Shown piece after piece: positions 16,902 through 23,819 of a stretch of DNA of 33,966 nucleotides (positions within the stretch are counted from its first letter, which is position 1; each line of letters opens with the position of its first letter). The notes beneath the pieces were generated by a model. It was not told the DNA's origin and made no database searches. It saw only the letters and a program-made list of their open reading frames with translations. Source of the DNA: Verrucomicrobiota bacterium (lineage in GTDB: Bacteria; Verrucomicrobiota; Verrucomicrobiia; Chthoniobacterales; UBA10450). The stretch spans positions 1 to 33,966 of the forward strand of contig QHRO01000028.1 of assembly GCA_003220155.1 (NCBI GenBank), read 5' to 3'. A program made the position numbers and the translations under genes.

Positions 16902-17918
16902 ATGGCGAAAATCGAAGAACCCAAGGTCACTCCAGAGCGTTTGATGCAGTTTGGTTTTGCCTACGCCCCGCCGTTGATCATCAGCGCGGCGGTGGCGAAC
17001 AAGGTTTTCGATACCCTCGCGAGGGGAGCGAAGAACGTTGAGGAAGTGAGCCGGCAAACTGGAGCATCAGTTCGAGGTTTGCGCGCGATCATAAACGCGC
17101 TCGTCGGCCTCGAATTGCTCAAGAAAAACGGCGATAAATATGCGCTCACGCCGGAGAGCGAAGCCTTTCTCGTCAGCAACAAACCCGGCACCCTCGCCGG
17201 ATTTTTCAGCATGAACCGGGTCCGCCTGATGCAGCAGTGGATGAAACTGGATGAAATCGTTCGCACGGGGCGGCCGGCGGAAGCACGCAATCAGGAGGGA
17301 CCCGGCACAGAGTTTTTCAGCGAGCTGGTCGAGAACATCATTCCGATGAGTTACGGCAGCGCGCTGGCGCTGGCCGACCATCTGAAACTCGCCGACGCGA
17401 CAAACGAAGTGCGCGTTCTCGATCTCGGCTCGGGCTCGGGAATTTGGGGAATTGTCCTGGCGCAAAAATCGCCGCGCGTGCAAGTGACCGCGGTCGATTG
17501 GGCCGGCATGATTCCAACAACCAAACGCATCACGCAAAAATTTGGCGTGGGAAACCGTTTCAAATTTATCGAAGGTGACTTGCTGGACGCTGATTTCGGC
17601 GAAGGCTACGACGTCGCCACCCTCGGTCACATTCTGCACAGCGAAGGCGAAGACCGTAGTCGTAAGCTGCTGAAGAAAACAGCCAACGCGCTCAAGCCCG
17701 GCGGCACCATTGCCATCGGCGAATGGCTGGTCAACGATGAACGGACCGAGCCACTGAATGGTTTGATGTTCGCCGTCAACATGCTGGTCAACACCGAAAG
17801 CGGCGACACTTTTTCCTTTAACGAGATCAAGCGCTGGCTGGAAGAAGCGGGATTTAAAAATGCGCGCACGCTCGAAGCACCCGGGCCAGCACCGCTTGTG
17901 CTGGCGACGAAATCGTAA
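16902..17918 (+). CDS. O-methyltransferase, family 2 (winged-helix plus SAM domain)
   Basis: A 338-residue SAM-dependent methyltransferase. The N-terminal part (residues 5-110) is a winged-helix dimerisation domain, with EEVSRQTGASVRGLRAIINALVGL. The C-terminal part has VLDLGSGSG (about 170-178), VTAVDWAGM and LKPGGTIAIGEW, in the order of hydroxyneurosporene/BchU/acetylserotonin-type O-methyltransferases (PF00891). The frame is open from 16791, but the ATG at 16902 has a GGA about 8 bases upstream and begins at the conserved helix. It stands alone upstream of a YkvA-family gene. A small phenolic or polyketide substrate is usual for this family; here the substrate is unknown. Confidence 0.85.
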   Translation: MAKIEEPKVTPERLMQFGFAYAPPLIISAAVANKVFDTLARGAKNVEEVSRQTGASVRGLRAIINALVGLELLKKNGDKYALTPESEAFLVSNKPGTLAGFFSMNRVRLMQQWMKLDEIVRTGRPAEARNQEGPGTEFFSELVENIIPMSYGSALALADHLKLADATNEVRVLDLGSGSGIWGIVLAQKSPRVQVTAVDWAGMIPTTKRITQKFGVGNRFKFIEGDLLDADFGEGYDVATLGHILHSEGEDRSRKLLKKTANALKPGGTIAIGEWLVNDERTEPLNGLMFAVNMLVNTESGDTFSFNEIKRWLEEAGFKNARTLEAPGPAPLVLATKS

Positions 17919-17976
17919 TCGCCTAGCGATGAATCGCCTTCTCACCGCTACGCCGAGCTGATTTGATAAAACTGGA

Positions 17977-18453
17977 ATGAGAAAGGCTAAGGCAAAAACC
18001 AAAGCGCTAAAAAAGAAGTCATTGCCCAAAACAAGACGGAAACTGGAGATCGATTCCACGCTCAAGGCGCGACTCGAAGCGGAGTTTGCGCAGGCAGTCA
18101 GAAGCGCGAAGGCGTACGTCGACGATCCGCTACGACTGCGCGGCCTCTTTGAGGATGCAGCCGAGGCGGCGACGTCACTGCCGACGGACTCGTTCGGAGA
18201 CACCTGGCCATACTTTCAGACGATGCTGCGTTTGATCCGCGCCTACTACCGAGGCGAATATCACGAAGTCACGGAAAGCACACTCGTCATCCTCATCGCG
18301 GCCGTCATCTACGTCGTCAGTCCTCTTGACGTGATCCCCGACGCCATCCCCGCAATCGGTTTTCTCGACGACGCCACCGTCGTCGCCCTGGCGGTGCAAC
18401 GAGCGCGCCAAGATTTGGATGATTTCATGCTTTGGGAAATATCGGCGTCGTAG
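17977..18453 (+). CDS. YkvA-family (DUF1232) membrane protein
   Basis: A 158-residue protein. The first 40 residues are very basic (KAKAKTKALKKKSLPKTRRK). The diagnostic DUF1232 segment is YVVSPLDVIPDAIPAIGFLDDATVVALAVQ at about residues 112-141, preceded by a hydrophobic run (VILIAAVIYVV). Its function is not known; the family is a small inner-membrane protein. It follows the O-methyltransferase gene by 58 bases on the same strand. Its stop codon (18451-18453) lies in the first arm of a palindrome (18450-18511), so its 3' end may have been set by repeat insertion. Confidence 0.85.
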   Translation: MRKAKAKTKALKKKSLPKTRRKLEIDSTLKARLEAEFAQAVRSAKAYVDDPLRLRGLFEDAAEAATSLPTDSFGDTWPYFQTMLRLIRAYYRGEYHEVTESTLVILIAAVIYVVSPLDVIPDAIPAIGFLDDATVVALAVQRARQDLDDFMLWEISAS

Positions 18454-18511
18454 GATGGCGCTAATTTTCAGTTACCTTCAACGGGGGGCCGGCAAGGAAT
18501 CGCCACCCTAC
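18450..18511. repeat. imperfect palindrome, family B'
   Basis: GTAGGATGGCG at 18450-18460 faces CGCCACCCTAC at 18501-18511, ten of eleven bases paired, with about 40 bases between that include a GGGGGGCCGGC stretch. The left arm contains the TAG stop of the YkvA-family gene. It lies 19 bases from the larger cloverleaf repeat. Confidence 0.7.
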
Positions 18512-18530
18512 AATACCGCGCGCGTTTATC

Positions 18531-18659
18531 TGGGGAGCGCAGGCTGCCAGCCTGTAGTTGCCGGCAGCTTGCCGGCAACCAGTTCGCGTAGCGAATTCCG
18601 AAATCAAAAACGTCTCGGCAAGCTGCCGAGACGAACAGGCTGGCAGCCTGTGCTCCCCA
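18531..18659. repeat. 129-bp cloverleaf-like palindromic element
   Basis: The outer 24-base arms (18531-18554 and 18636-18659) are inverted and match at 23 of 24 bases. Inside are three perfect small hairpins: GTTGCCGGCA / TGCCGGCAAC (18557-18566 and 18570-18579), TTCGC / GCGAA (18583-18587 and 18591-18595) and CGTCTCGGCA / TGCCGAGACG (18611-18620 and 18624-18633). Each has a 3-base loop. Folded, it gives a stem with three arms. It is non-coding, between the YkvA gene and the convergent E2 gene. It may be a REP- or MITE-like element. Confidence 0.9.
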
Positions 18660-18683
18660 ATCCACAGAATTCGCGGCGAAGCT

Positions 18684-18932
18684 TTAAACCAATAGCAGCG
18701 CTGGATTTTCGAGAAGGTGGCGGAGTTCTTCGAGATAGACTGCGCCGAGCGCGCCGTCGATGACGCGATGGTCGCAGCTCATCCAGATCGACATGCGATG
18801 ACCGACGACGATCTGATCGCAGTTATCGATGACCGGCATTTTGTTGATTTTTCCGACGGCGAGAATAAAGCCTTGTGGCGGATTAATAATGGCGGAAAAA
18901 CTGTCGATCCCCATGCCGCCGAGATTCGACAC
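18684..18932 (-). pseudogene. pdhC: C-terminal fragment of PDH E2 (acyltransferase end)
   Basis: An 82-codon reading frame encoding the last part of dihydrolipoamide acetyltransferase: SNLGGMGIDSFSAIINPPQGFILAVG, then CDHRVIDGALGAVYLEELRHLLENPALLLV, with the catalytic HxxxDG motif (DHRVIDGA). It is displaced by one frame from the upstream part of the same gene (18883-20007), so the two halves are not joined. A GTG at 18932 could in principle start it separately, but no Shine-Dalgarno is seen. Alone it lacks a lipoyl domain and the rest of the acyltransferase core. Confidence 0.85.
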
Positions 18933-20007
18933 CGTAAAACTTCCGCCCTGAAATGTTGGCCAGGTCCTTGGCCAGCTCGCTGATTTCCCGCAGCGATTTG
19001 TTCTGCGCAGCGCGGATTACCGGCGTCAGCAATCCATCTTCAATCGCGACGGCGAGGCCAAGATCAACGTCCGCATATTGCACGATGGCATCGTTATCGA
19101 ATGATGCGTTCACCTTTGGAACTTTCACCGCCGCCATCACCGCTCCTTTCAAAACGAAATCGTTCACCGTGATCTTTGATGTGTCCGTGTCTTCGCCGGC
19201 TGATTTTAATTCCGCGCGCGCTTCCATGAGTGGGCCGGCATCGATATCGATGTTGAGATAGAAATGCGGGACCGGCGCCTTACTTTGTACAAGACGTTCG
19301 GCAATACCTTTGCGCATTCCGGAAAGATTGATTCGCGCACCTTCACCGGTCTTGATTGAAGGCGCGGGTTTCGGTTGTGCTTTGGCGTCACCGCGGTCGG
19401 CGACCGCGGCTACAGATTTGGAAGCAGCGCGCACGTCGGTCTCGGTTACCCGGCCTTCCGGGCCGGTTCCTTTCACATTCGCAAGATCGACGCCGAGCTC
19501 GGCCGCGATCCGTCGCGCCACGGGCGATGCTTTCACCCGCCCTTCTTCTGCGGTTTTCTCCTCGCGCGCGGCCGCGGGCGACGGTTTGGGACGCGACGGC
19601 GCGCGTCCCTCCATCGGCTCTTGCGGCGGCGTAGTCTCTCTTTCTTTCGCTTTCGCGGGTGCGGGTTTTTCCGTCGCCCGTTTTGGTTCTTCGGATGTCT
19701 TCGCTTCTTCTTTTTTCGGTGCTTCCGGTTTTTTCTCAGGCGCCTTTTTCTCTTCTTTTGGCGCGGCTTCACCCTCCTCGCCGATGAAGGCGATCCGTTG
19801 GCCGACTTCAACTTTGCCGCCTTCTTCCACGTAAATTTCGGTGAGCGTTCCGTCCTCGGGCGATTCCCATTCCATCGTCGCCTTGTCGGTTTCGATTTCC
19901 GCGATAACGTCGCCGGCCGAGATCTTGTCGCCTTTCTTCTTTTTCCACACGACGAGAGTTCCCTCCGTCATCGTGTCACTCAATTTGGGCATCTGGATTT
20001 CAGGCAT
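18883..20007 (-). CDS. pdhC: PDH E2 (dihydrolipoamide acetyltransferase), frameshifted N-terminal part
   Basis: 374 codons before a stop. It contains a lipoyl domain with IETDKATMEW (Lys42), a Pro/Lys/Glu/Ala linker, a peripheral-subunit-binding domain (SPVARRIAAELGVDLANVKGTGPEGRV, about 160-190), and most of the catalytic acyltransferase core up to ISELAKDLA. Homology then stops: the next expected part (FQGGSFTVSNLG) is in a different frame starting near 18953. Normal E2 proteins carry about a dozen residues at that point, which are missing here, so I infer a loss of roughly 32 bases. The tail ISGRKFYGVESRRHGDRQFFRHY is out of frame. The catalytic His is not in this fragment. The linker also holds two palindromes. 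It follows E1 beta on the same strand; no E3 is in the window. Confidence 0.9.
   Translation of the reverse strand: MPEIQMPKLSDTMTEGTLVVWKKKKGDKISAGDVIAEIETDKATMEWESPEDGTLTEIYVEEGGKVEVGQRIAFIGEEGEAAPKEEKKAPEKKPEAPKKEEAKTSEEPKRATEKPAPAKAKERETTPPQEPMEGRAPSRPKPSPAAAREEKTAEEGRVKASPVARRIAAELGVDLANVKGTGPEGRVTETDVRAASKSVAAVADRGDAKAQPKPAPSIKTGEGARINLSGMRKGIAERLVQSKAPVPHFYLNIDIDAGPLMEARAELKSAGEDTDTSKITVNDFVLKGAVMAAVKVPKVNASFDNDAIVQYADVDLGLAVAIEDGLLTPVIRAAQNKSLREISELAKDLANISGRKFYGVESRRHGDRQFFRHY
19391..19409. repeat. short palindrome inside the E2 linker (VAAVADRG type)
   Basis: CCGCGGTC (19391-19398) and GACCGCGG (19402-19409) pair around a 3-base loop. In the E2 frame this is read as VAAVADRG. It lies in the linker between the subunit-binding domain and the catalytic core. 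Confidence 0.65.
19588..19609. repeat. short palindrome inside the E2 linker (GRAPSRP type)
   Basis: GGGACGCG (19588-19595) and CGCGTCCC (19602-19609) pair perfectly over a 6-base loop. Translated in the E2 frame it gives MEGRAPSRP, which does not look like the surrounding Lys/Glu/Ala linker. Confidence 0.65.
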
Positions 20008-20025
20008 GGTGAAAATCGTTAAAGC

Positions 20026-20098
20026 GTTAAAGGGTTACAAAGTTAAAATGAAGAAGGCTCTTTCCGTTTTAACATTTTAACTTTGTAACTCTTTTAAC
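20026..20098. repeat. A/T-rich inverted repeat between E1 beta and E2 genes
   Basis: The left arm (20026-20050, beginning GTTAAAGGGTTACAAAG) and the right arm (20073-20098, ending CTTTGTAACTCTTTTAAC) are inverted copies with one mismatch and one extra base, separated by 22 bases. It fills the gap between the E1 beta stop and the E2 start. As RNA it would form a long hairpin between two genes of the same operon. Confidence 0.8.
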
Positions 20099-20103
20099 CT
20101 CTT

Positions 20104-21087
20104 TCACGCATAACAAACTTTTTTGACCGCGGCGATGAGCTTCTCCGCGTTCGGCAAAACCGCTTTCTCCAGTCGTTCGTTGTAGGGCATGGGCACATCT
20201 TCCTGCGAAACACGCCCAATTGGAGCGTCGAGCTCGTCGAAAATATTTTTCTGAATGCGATAACAAACTTCCGCGCCCACGCCACAGAACGGCCGGTCCT
20301 GTTCTACAATCACCACCCGATGCGTTTTCGCGACGGAATCGTAAATCGCGCGTTCATCGAGTGGTTTGATTGAACGCAAATCGAGTACTTCCGCGCTGAT
20401 GTCTTCGTCCTCGAGCTTCTCCGCCACTGCGAGCGCAAGTGCCACCGTTTGCGCGTAACACACAATCGTCACGTCCGAGCCTTCGCGTTTGACCTCCGCT
20501 TCGCCCAGCGGAATAAGCAATTCCGTTTCCGCCGGCTCGACCATGCCTTTCGAGCTGTAAAGCAGTTCGGATTCAAGCACCAGTACCGGATTGTTGTCGC
20601 GCACTGCGGTTTTCAACAGGCCTTTGGCGTCGCGTGGCGTAGCCGGCGTGCAAACTTTCAGCCCCGGAACGCTGGCATACAAACATTCGGTCGCATGCGA
20701 GTGGGTCGCGCCGAGCTGATGGGCCGGACCGTTCGGTCCGCGGAACGTGATGGGGATGTTGAACTGGCCACCGCTCATCGTCAGCATGTTGGGAGCGTTG
20801 TTCACCACCTGATCAAACGCGACGAGCGAAAAACTGAAGGTCATGAATTCGATAATCGGACGCAATCCAACCATGGCGGCACCGACACCGAGCCCGGCAA
20901 ATCCATTTTCGGAAATAGGCGTGTCGATGATTCGCTTGGGGCCGAAGCGTTCTAGCAATCCTTGCGAGACCTTGTAAGCGCCGTTGTATTCCGCCACTTC
21001 CTCGCCCATGAGAAAGACATTCGGATCGCGTGCCAATTCTTCCGCCAGCGCTTCATTCAACGCCTGTCGGTAAGTAATCTCGCGCAT
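20104..21087 (-). CDS. pdhB: pyruvate dehydrogenase E1 component, beta subunit
   Basis: A subunit of about 327 residues of the branched alpha/beta-type E1. It has REITYRQALNEALAEELARDPNVFLMGEEVAEYNGAYKVSQGL at the start, TPISENGFAGLGVGAAMVGLRPI, FRGPNG and the C-terminal transketolase domain (VTIVCYAQTVALALAVAE, VIVEQDRPFCGVGAE). It binds TPP with E1 alpha and decarboxylates pyruvate, passing the acetyl group to E2. Met codons at 21093 and 21087 are both possible; I use 21087 because MREITY matches the usual start. Upstream is E1 alpha after about 58 bases; downstream is the broken E2. The pair could serve a related 2-oxo acid, but pyruvate is the usual role in this arrangement. Confidence 0.95.
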   Translation of the reverse strand: MREITYRQALNEALAEELARDPNVFLMGEEVAEYNGAYKVSQGLLERFGPKRIIDTPISENGFAGLGVGAAMVGLRPIIEFMTFSFSLVAFDQVVNNAPNMLTMSGGQFNIPITFRGPNGPAHQLGATHSHATECLYASVPGLKVCTPATPRDAKGLLKTAVRDNNPVLVLESELLYSSKGMVEPAETELLIPLGEAEVKREGSDVTIVCYAQTVALALAVAEKLEDEDISAEVLDLRSIKPLDERAIYDSVAKTHRVVIVEQDRPFCGVGAEVCYRIQKNIFDELDAPIGRVSQEDVPMPYNERLEKAVLPNAEKLIAAVKKVCYA

Positions 21088-21124
21088 TTGCATATGCGTT
21101 TAGCGGACTCGAACCCCACCGGCC

Positions 21125-21147
21125 GCACAGGCTGGAAACCTATGCTC
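21125..21147. repeat. fragment of the cloverleaf repeat family at the pdhA stop
   Basis: GCACAGGCTGGAAACCTATG (21125-21144) followed by CTC resembles the right arm of the 18531-18659 element (CAGGCTGGCAGCCTGTGCTC) with a few changes. It overlaps the first base pairs of the E1 alpha stop codon region (21146-21148). I see only a single arm here, so it is probably a degraded copy. Confidence 0.5.
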
Positions 21148-22108
21148 AGACGTAGGTGTAATCATAAAGTTTCTCGAGCGGCGGTTCATCACTCTGCTCG
21201 GCAAATTTCACCGATTCGAGCGCGATTCGTTTCGCTTCCTTGTCCAGCTCATCGAATTTTTCGTTCGTCAATTTTCCTTCGCGCGTCAGTTGCGCGCGCA
21301 AACGCGTAATCGGGTCATCCAGACGATATTTTTCAAGTTGTTCCTTCGTTCGATAACTCGCGGGGTCAGACATGGAGTGGCCGCGATACCGATACGTGCG
21401 CACCTCGACAAACGCCGGATGCGGATCTTTGCGAATTGATTCGACCACTTCGCTCAAAGTGTCGCGGACGTGACGAAAATTCATTCCGTCCACCACGCAA
21501 CCGGGAATGTCATAACCTTCGGCGCGATCGACGATTTGTTTGAGCGACGTGGAACGCTCGACCGAGGTTCCCATGGCAAAGAGATTGTTTTCACAAATAA
21601 AAATCACCGGTAACTTGAAAAGGGCGGCGAGGTTCAACGCTTCGTGAAAGGCGCCCTGATTGATGGCGCCGTCGCCGAAAAAGCAAAGGGTAACGCGGTC
21701 TTCATTTCGATATTTGCAGGCGAAAGCGAGACCGCAGGCCAGCGGCACATGCGCACCCACGATGGCGTGTCCACCGTACATGTGATGTTCCTTGTCGAAA
21801 AAATGCATCGAACCGCCCAGCCCGCGGGAACAGCCGGTATCTTTGCCGAACAGTTCCGCCATACAGGCATTGGCGCTGGTACCGCGGGCCAGGGCGTGGG
21901 CATGATCGCGATAGGCGGTGATGATGTAATCGTCGAATCGGATCGCCGCGATGGCACCCGCTACAACCGCTTCTTGACCAATGTAGAGATGACAAAAACC
22001 GCCGATTTTCTGAGCTTGATATTGCTGACTGGCGCGCTCTTCAAAACGCCGGATGAGCAACATCAACCAGAGCATCTCGACTTCGTCGCGCTGCTCCGCT
22101 GGCTGCAT
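21146..22108 (-). CDS. pdhA: pyruvate dehydrogenase E1 component, alpha subunit
   Basis: A 320-residue TPP-dependent subunit. The TPP/Mg2+ motif is complete: GDGAINQGAFHEALN from about residue 145 to Asn175 in ICENN. Also seen are GFCHLYIGQEAVVAGA, YRDHAHALARG and the phosphorylatable-loop region YRYRGHSMSDPASYR. It binds pyruvate with E1 beta and starts the PDH cycle. It begins at the ATG 5 bases after the stop of the DUF6580-like gene, so the two are probably one transcript. The tail YDYTYV ends in a TGA that overlaps a repeat-like stretch. The alpha/beta split is usual for Gram-positive and many non-proteobacterial lineages. Confidence 0.95.
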   Translation of the reverse strand: MQPAEQRDEVEMLWLMLLIRRFEERASQQYQAQKIGGFCHLYIGQEAVVAGAIAAIRFDDYIITAYRDHAHALARGTSANACMAELFGKDTGCSRGLGGSMHFFDKEHHMYGGHAIVGAHVPLACGLAFACKYRNEDRVTLCFFGDGAINQGAFHEALNLAALFKLPVIFICENNLFAMGTSVERSTSLKQIVDRAEGYDIPGCVVDGMNFRHVRDTLSEVVESIRKDPHPAFVEVRTYRYRGHSMSDPASYRTKEQLEKYRLDDPITRLRAQLTREGKLTNEKFDELDKEAKRIALESVKFAEQSDEPPLEKLYDYTYV

Positions 22109-22113
22109 GGAAA

Positions 22114-22698
22114 TCAGGCAGCGCGAGCGACCGCGACTTTTGCGCTAGCAGGTGCCGATTGAGTGCGCATCAACAGGACGAAGATGGCGGTGAAGGCGAG
22201 GTCGCTCAGGAGAGAGTTGCGGAAAAACATCCAGCTGGGGGTGGCGCCATATTGTGGCAGGCCAACGGTCAACGCCTGAATTAATCCCGCAAAATTTTTC
22301 ACGTAACCGGGATCAGTCAGCCAGGAAAAGGCATTGGTGATTCCATAAAAAATCACTGAGGTGGCGAGAGATGCGGGCAACATCGTTTTCCACGAAGCAC
22401 GTTTTCGCAGGGCGAAGCCGATGAGGCCGACGATCGCTAGGGCAAAGTAGCGGCAAAGAATTTGCGGATCGAAAAGCGGTGCGTGGTAAGTGGCATTCAG
22501 AAGCAAATCAGAGATGAAGAGAGTGAGCAGCGGCAGCGCGAATTTGTAGCGCCGCGGGAGATAGGCGGCGCAACAAAGCGCGATGGCGGCGAGAGGGGCG
22601 AAATTCGAGAGCCAGGTCGCGGCGCCGGAATGAATGAGGAGACCCGTCATCGCCCGAAAAGCGACGACACAAATGACGAGAAACAAAGCCGGAATCAT
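22114..22698 (-). CDS. DUF6580-like membrane protein
   Basis: A 194-residue integral membrane protein with about five hydrophobic segments. NFAPLAAIALCCAAYLPRR and LPLLTLFISDLLLNATYH are the recognisable features of the DUF6580 group, whose function is unknown (I place it there by motif memory). It starts at an ATG at 22698, within the downstream arm of a 6-bp hairpin (GGACAG facing CTGTCC), 58 bases after rpsT, and its stop is 5 bases before pdhA. It may be a substrate-binding membrane (S-like) component, which would need a partner that is not seen here. Confidence in it being a real gene is high; function is open. Confidence 0.8.
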   Translation of the reverse strand: MIPALFLVICVVAFRAMTGLLIHSGAATWLSNFAPLAAIALCCAAYLPRRYKFALPLLTLFISDLLLNATYHAPLFDPQILCRYFALAIVGLIGFALRKRASWKTMLPASLATSVIFYGITNAFSWLTDPGYVKNFAGLIQALTVGLPQYGATPSWMFFRNSLLSDLAFTAIFVLLMRTQSAPASAKVAVARAA

Positions 22699-22756
22699 CG
22701 GACAGCAAGTTTATCTGTCCTGCGCCAGATGCAACGCTAAACGCGCGAGGCTCCCT

Positions 22757-23005
22757 TTACTTGCTGGCGCCAGCGCGAACGCGCGCCAGTCTGGCTTTGC
22801 GACGGATGGCGGCGTTGCGATGAATAATTCCGCGCTTGGCCGCCTTATCTATCGCAGAAATGAGTGCGTTGATATCGTTCGCTGGCGCGTCAGCTTTGAC
22901 CGCGCCCTTACTCAAAGTCCGAATACGACTCAAGACGCGGCGATTGCGAAGAGCTCGGCGCTCAGTCTGGCGCGCACGTTTGGCAGCGGATTTGGTATTG
23001 GCCAT
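22757..23005 (-). CDS. rpsT: 30S ribosomal protein S20
   Basis: An 82-residue very basic protein that binds 16S rRNA in the small subunit. It opens with MANTKSAAKRARQTERRALRNR and has the helical core ALISAIDKAAKRGIIHRNAAIRRKARL, both typical of S20. The start ATG is at 23005. It lies 73 bases downstream of the L,D-transpeptidase gene and is followed by the DUF6580-like gene after 58 bases. Upstream, two adjacent copies of GGTTGACA (minus strand, 23052-23067) may contain a -35 element. Confidence 0.97.
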   Translation of the reverse strand: MANTKSAAKRARQTERRALRNRRVLSRIRTLSKGAVKADAPANDINALISAIDKAAKRGIIHRNAAIRRKARLARVRAGASK

Positions 23006-23051
23006 GCGATCAAAAAATTGCGGGCGGGAGCGTCATGGATGCGCTCCTATT

Positions 23052-23067
23052 TGTCAACCTGTCAACC
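23052..23067 (-). promoter_or_regulatory. tandem GGTTGACA upstream of rpsT
   Basis: On the minus strand GGTTGACA occurs twice in a row, so TTGACA (consensus -35) appears twice, about 50 bases upstream of the rpsT ATG. No good -10 follows at 16-18 bases. Either a weak rpsT promoter or a repeated operator is possible. Confidence 0.3.
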
Positions 23068-23078
23068 GCGCTGCGCGA

Positions 23079-23813
23079 TCAGGCGCGCGCGTTGCGCAAC
23101 CAGGCGGTCGCGTCCGATTTCTTTGCCGGAGCGACCGATGTCTTCGGCGGCAGCGGCGTAACACTCGCCTTCTCCGCGCCCGGCTTCGACGAATCGACCG
23201 TGAAAACGGCGTGTGTCGGAGCGGGTGCAGAAGCTGGCGCAGAAACGAGCGTTCCCTTGGCGGCGCGACTCACCTTCGGCAAATGGTCGGGCGTGATTTG
23301 CACAATCGCACCAATGGGCAACTGCTGATAAAGCGCAGAGACGTCGGACGATTTCATTCGAATACAACCGTAGCTGGCCGGCCGCCCGATCGTTTTCTCC
23401 TCCGGCGTTCCGTGAATGTAAATGCCCCGGTAATAGGCGTGCGCGTTTGCAGCTTCCAACCCGCGCAGCCAGATGATACGGGTAATGATAGGATCGCGGC
23501 CAGGCGTGTTCGGCTGCAAAATTTCGCCGGTGAACCTGCGGTTGTGGAAAACCGCGCCGGTCGGAGCGCGGTCACCGATTTTCTGAGCAACCTGAAGAGT
23601 GCCAAGCGGTGTCGCCATCGAGCCCCATCTATCGCCGAGTCCGAATTTGGAAGTAGAGACGGGATAAACTGCGGCATTGCCGCCGTTGTCGAGGAGCATC
23701 AATTTTTGATCGCGCACACTAACGATGACGTTTGGCTGGACCAACTGCGCGCGCAATGGCGTAGCCCCCGGCGCAACCATCGCAATTAACAAGAACCAAC
23801 GAAGGCGAGACAT
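23079..23813 (-). CDS. L,D-transpeptidase (ErfK/YbiS/YkuD family)
   Basis: A 244-residue exported protein. The signal peptide covers about residues 1-22 (WFLLIAMVAPGATPLRAQ). The YkuD domain follows, with the catalytic motif HGTP (His134) and SYGCIRM (Cys150, Arg152). It would cross-link peptidoglycan or attach proteins to it in the periplasm. After the catalytic domain there is a Pro/Ala/Ser/Lys-rich tail (about 185-244), which may anchor or extend from the wall. Its start is 6 bases downstream of the stop of the cellulose-synthase-like GT2, so they are co-transcribed; a cell-envelope role for the pair is likely. Confidence 0.93.
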   Translation of the reverse strand: MSRLRWFLLIAMVAPGATPLRAQLVQPNVIVSVRDQKLMLLDNGGNAAVYPVSTSKFGLGDRWGSMATPLGTLQVAQKIGDRAPTGAVFHNRRFTGEILQPNTPGRDPIITRIIWLRGLEAANAHAYYRGIYIHGTPEEKTIGRPASYGCIRMKSSDVSALYQQLPIGAIVQITPDHLPKVSRAAKGTLVSAPASAPAPTHAVFTVDSSKPGAEKASVTPLPPKTSVAPAKKSDATAWLRNARA

Positions 23814-23819
23814 AGATGT

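Noticed and set aside
17067..18203. 378-codon open frame on the minus strand
   Set aside because: It lies antisense to the O-methyltransferase and YkvA genes, which carry clear motifs; the translation shows none.
18531..18659. The cloverleaf as a tRNA gene
   Set aside because: Although it folds into three arms, it has no anticodon loop, T-loop consensus or CCA acceptor, and its stems and loops are the wrong sizes.
22836..23789. 317-codon open frame on the plus strand
   Set aside because: Antisense to rpsT and the L,D-transpeptidase; Arg-rich low-complexity translation.
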